Shown here: positions 61,210 to 64,000 of the stretch, piece by piece
Layout of the letters: each line of letters starts with the position of its first letter
How positions within the stretch are numbered: position 1 is the stretch's first letter
From: Hygrophila difformis
Taxonomy: Eukaryota; Streptophyta; Magnoliopsida; Lamiales; Acanthaceae
Reading direction: 5' to 3'
Assembly: GCA_030278955.1 (NCBI GenBank)
Contig: JAOANR010000002.1
Span: forward strand, 17,843,672-17,907,671
Length of the DNA: 64,000 nt
The notes under the pieces: model-generated
Databases searched by the model: none
What the model saw: only the letters and a program-made list of their open reading frames with translations
Told to the model about the DNA's origin: nothing
Program-made: the position numbers and the translations under genes

Positions 61210-62558
61210 CTGCAGACAAACATATCCAATTGAATGCTCTAAAAGAAACACGCGCCATAATCATGAAATCACTATTATACGAAAACGGTTTGCCGTCCAA
61301 GGAAACAAATTCATATTTACTGTTGCGCTGAAATATACTCTCAAAACTATGTTTGTGTTAAAGAGAGGAGTGTCAAAGAGTGCCAAAACTCAATTTCAAT
61401 CTGGACATCAACAGGGCTACGAAACGCAATTTTTTAGATTGCTCAACTACAGAATGTCACCGGCGTGTCGAGGAGTCAATGGAACAGACGCCGAAGAGGA
61501 TCGCCGGCTACTTGCAGCCTTTCCGTTGCTGATGCACCTTGAGCTTGACCCTGTAATGCCTACACCACCCATGTTCAATTTGATAAGCAGCCACAACAAT
61601 TTTCTGATTTTTTTGTTAATTAGAAATGATTCTGTATATAACCTCTGCTTCACCCTCGCCGACTATACACAACATAATAAATCGATATCCGTACGGATTT
61701 TCCCATCAAGTTCACACCAAGAACGCATTAGAAAACATTCTCAAAACACATTAATTTAACGTAACAAAGCCAAATTTCACGGGTTCGACACAAAATCTAA
61801 AAAAATTCAAACCAAGATACACAAATGAACTGTAGATTCACGCCTATTAACAAAATTGAGAACAGAAAGGCCCAGTTTGCACAAAGACAAAACATAAAAC
61901 CCTAATTGACATAATCAAGAACATAGAGTGAGAATTAAACGCCCCTCCCAGAAAGGGAATTTTTGGGGCAACTAAACAAATCCCGATTCAGACCAAACGA
62001 ACCCGGAATGAACAGTAAAGGCGAGGAGACCAAACGAGCAATGACTATCCAATGACTATGGAACGAGCAATATCCCCAATTCGGAACCGACCCAGCTCCC
62101 CGAAAAACTCAACCCAATAAAATTTGAGAAAACTTAGCTCCAAACCAGACGAAGAAATCAAAGCCCTAGGCGGCGGCCGGAGCTCTCGCGTGGTCTCCCG
62201 CTGCAATTTCCGTTGGGGAATTGTCTTCATTGCCCCGGGAGTTTCGACGGCTTGGTAGACGAAAAACTTTACACAATGGAGCGGGTTCGCGAGAGCTCTG
62301 CGCGATACAAGCCATTAAATCTGAATGGGTGAATCAAGTGATTGAATGGGTGAAGCAACCTAGGGCAAGAAAAGAGATGGAAACGAACGGAAGAGATGAG
62401 TCGCGAAGTGGAAGGCAATCTGTCTATAGAGAGAGGGGAATGAGAACCGAGCCGTAAAAACTCTCCAGAAGCATTTTCATCCAACAGAGACGATTTTAAT
62501 TGGATTTAAGATCCAACGGTCAATAATGTAATTCCATTTGGATTGTTTTGGAACTACT
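61210..62558 (-). other. Helitron 5' interior, leader-like
   Basis: On the minus strand about 62480-62050 looks like a promoter-proximal 5' UTR/first exon (Arg/Pro-rich ORF 62045-62230), and 61447-61653 has a Ser/Arg-rich ORF ending PRHAGDIL. Neither is recognised. Confidence 0.3.
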
Positions 62559-62838
62559 GCTCTAATATAGTACTCCCTCCGTCCCAGTATACTTGTCTTG
62601 TTTGACTTTTTGGCACTGTTCATTGTTTAACTTTGACTCAACGTTATTGCAAGTATATATTTGAAAAAAATAGTCGAGTTGGGTCTTGTTAGAATCGTAA
62701 AATCATGTAGTTTTAGGATATATATTTTATTTAATTTTTTGTTGTATATATTTTGAGATATTAACAATTGAAAATGTGCATTGGATAGTGTGCAGAAATG
62801 AAACAAGACAGGTTAAGTGGGACGGAGGGAGTAGTAGA
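62559..62838 (-). mobile_element. Outer Helitron-like 5' terminus, split by a MITE
   Basis: Minus strand reads A/TCTAC-TA, then the MITE, then TA-CTATATTAGAGCAG. Removing the MITE and one TA gives TCTACTACTATATTAGAGC, which fits plant Helitron 5' ends. Confidence 0.5.
62573..62831. mobile_element. Stowaway-like MITE, 259 bp
   Basis: Terminal inverted repeats start CTCCCTCCGTCCCA, extend about 31 bases with few mismatches (inner part CTTGTCTTGTTT against its complement), and TA is duplicated at 62571-62572 and 62832-62833. This is the Tc1/mariner-derived Stowaway pattern. Confidence 0.93.
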
Positions 62839-63062
62839 TATATATATTTATTTATTTTGTTTAAATATATGTTTCTATTGGTGTGTGTATGATACGAATT
62901 GGCCGGCTTTCAATATTCCCAATTTTTTTTTATGTATGTGTCTTCAATTCCCAACTACATTAATTATGCATATATAAATATATATATATATATTTTCTGA
63001 AGAGTTTATACAGGCTAGTAAATGAATGGTGGGAATTCATACCACATAAATTATAAAGGGAT
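62839..63062. other. Intergenic, AT-rich
   Basis: TATATA-rich spacer between the Helitron end and the copia LTR; no feature recognised. Confidence 0.4.
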
Positions 63063-63260
63063 TGTTGAACGAGCTGAGCAAGAGAAGAACGAGGGAAGAA
63101 GATTTCATAATGGCGGTTGTGATATTGGATTGAATGAATCTGAATGTTTTGTTACAGACCAAAATGAGAGAACAACCACTTATAAATATAAAAACGAGAA
63201 AAAGGGAAAAGAAAGACAATATGGGCCAAAGAAATAGGCCCAAAGAACATTAGCCCAACA
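63063..63260 (-). repeat. Probable 3' LTR of minus-strand copia element, 198 bp
   Basis: On the minus strand it starts TGTTGGGCTAATG and ends GTTCAACA, giving TGTTG...CAACA termini. A TATATTTATAAG box lies inside. It begins 14 bases after the RNase H stop codon. The partner LTR is outside the window, so the ends are not confirmed. Confidence 0.5.
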
Positions 63261-63274
63261 CAACCTAATTAGAA

Positions 63275-64000
63275 TTAGCCAACTCCGAGCTTGGACACAG
63301 CAACAGCAACAGCATTCTTCATGCACCCTTCTCCAACAGCTTGCCAAAACTTCAACTTGGAGCAAAAATCACGGAAAATTTTAGGGGGAAGTCCCTTAGT
63401 GAAGAAGTCAGCCAGTTGATGTGTAGATGGAACAAAAACAGGATCTATAGCTTTCTTCTTGTAATGATCCCTGACAAAGTGGCACCTGATGTCGATATGC
63501 TTGGAGCATTCATGATGCATCGAATTCTTGACAAGTTGGATGGCTGACTTATTGTCACAATAAACTTGAAGCAGATCAGACAGATTGAATTTCATCTCTT
63601 GAAGTAAAGACTTGATCCATAGGATTTCAGCAGCAACCTTCCCAAGACTCCTGTACTCTGCTTCTGTGGAGCTTAAAGACACGGCATTTTGTTTCTTAGT
63701 TTTCCAGGATATAAGAGCTCCTCCAAGAAAAACACAGAACCCTATTAGAGATCGGCAGGTAGAGGGACAATTTCCCCAGTCAGCATCTGAATACCCCTTA
63801 ATCTCAAGTGCTAAACTAGCCGTATAGAATAGTCCAATGCTCAAAGTGTTTTTCAAGTACTGTAAAACTTGGACCACAGCTTCCCAATGTTGAATGGTAG
63901 GATCATGCATAAACTGACTTAATTCTTGAACGCTATAACAAAGGTCAGGTCGAGAGAAACCAAGATATAAAAGTTTGCCCACCATTTTCCTATATAGAGA
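63275..64000 (-). CDS. copia reverse transcriptase end and RNase H (partial, continues beyond window)
   Basis: The frame is open from the window edge to TAA at 63275. It starts in the RT thumb (KMVGKLLYLGFSRPDL) and contains the whole copia RNase H: GYSDADWGNCP and SSTEAEYRSL and VYCDNKSA supply the catalytic acidic residues, and HHECSKHIDIRCHFVRD and LADFFTKGLPP follow. No lesion is seen in this part, so the element may be younger than the one at 1874-13322. The family differs from that copia: RNase H sequence and LTR length are unlike. Confidence 0.9.
   Translation of the reverse strand, partial: SLYRKMVGKLLYLGFSRPDLCYSVQELSQFMHDPTIQHWEAVVQVLQYLKNTLSIGLFYTASLALEIKGYSDADWGNCPSTCRSLIGFCVFLGGALISWKTKKQNAVSLSSTEAEYRSLGKVAAEILWIKSLLQEMKFNLSDLLQVYCDNKSAIQLVKNSMHHECSKHIDIRCHFVRDHYKKKAIDPVFVPSTHQLADFFTKGLPPKIFRDFCSKLKFWQAVGEGCMKNAVAVAVSKLGVG

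Overview
The window is nuclear DNA of a flowering plant. Genes are split by GT-AG introns, host proteins are plant types (plant two-LIM protein, nucleobase-ascorbate transporter, plant-type ABCC transporter, mitochondrial EF-Ts, alanine aminotransferase), and most of the sequence is nested transposable elements. I cannot name the species from sequence alone; the gene types and the AT-rich introns suggest a eudicot. No rRNA, tRNA or CRISPR was seen.

Layout. 1-1110: remnant that looks like an endogenous caulimovirid (pararetrovirus) intergenic promoter. 1874-13322: a Ty1/copia element with 383-bp LTRs and a GTTTA target duplication, decayed by frameshifts and stops. It is split by 4587-10345, a 5.8-kb solo LTR (here 'family P', copy B) with an ACATG duplication. 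13907-15225: small repeats (SINE-like, retrocopy tail, MITE-like). 15493-24543: the only apparently intact host genes, all on +: a two-LIM protein (5 exons), an unrecognised RG-rich protein (2 exons) and a nucleobase-ascorbate transporter (14 exons).

25168-62838 reads on the minus strand like a gene-capturing Helitron. It has a hairpin plus CTAG end at 25168 and Helitron-like 5' ends at 57452 and 62838, and between them decayed intron-containing fragments of an ABCC transporter, mitochondrial EF-Ts and alanine aminotransferase, all in the same orientation. Two LTR retrotransposons have landed inside it. One is a 17.4-kb family P element (26721-44155, TSD ATATC, LTRs about 4.54 kb, PBS matching tRNA-Asp). 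The other is a 7.4-kb gag-only Ty3/gypsy element (49122-56547, TSD GGTTC, LTRs 2682 bp). A Stowaway-like MITE sits in the outer Helitron 5' terminus. The right edge holds the RNase H end of a copia element on the minus strand.

The most unusual system is family P. It has very long LTRs and no visible reverse transcriptase or integrase. It carries an internal gene with its own TATA box, a 1.39-kb intron and an about 1.4-kb-codon reading frame ending in a domain like the 'putative plant transposon protein' family (Transposase_32). Arrays of nested inverted repeats built on a TGTCGCG core lie upstream of the LTR TATA box, in the transcribed leader, and again just upstream of the internal gene promoter. 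Between two family members the repeat arms differ in sequence but remain complementary, which suggests that the palindromes are maintained. This is inference from one window; alignments of more copies would be decisive.
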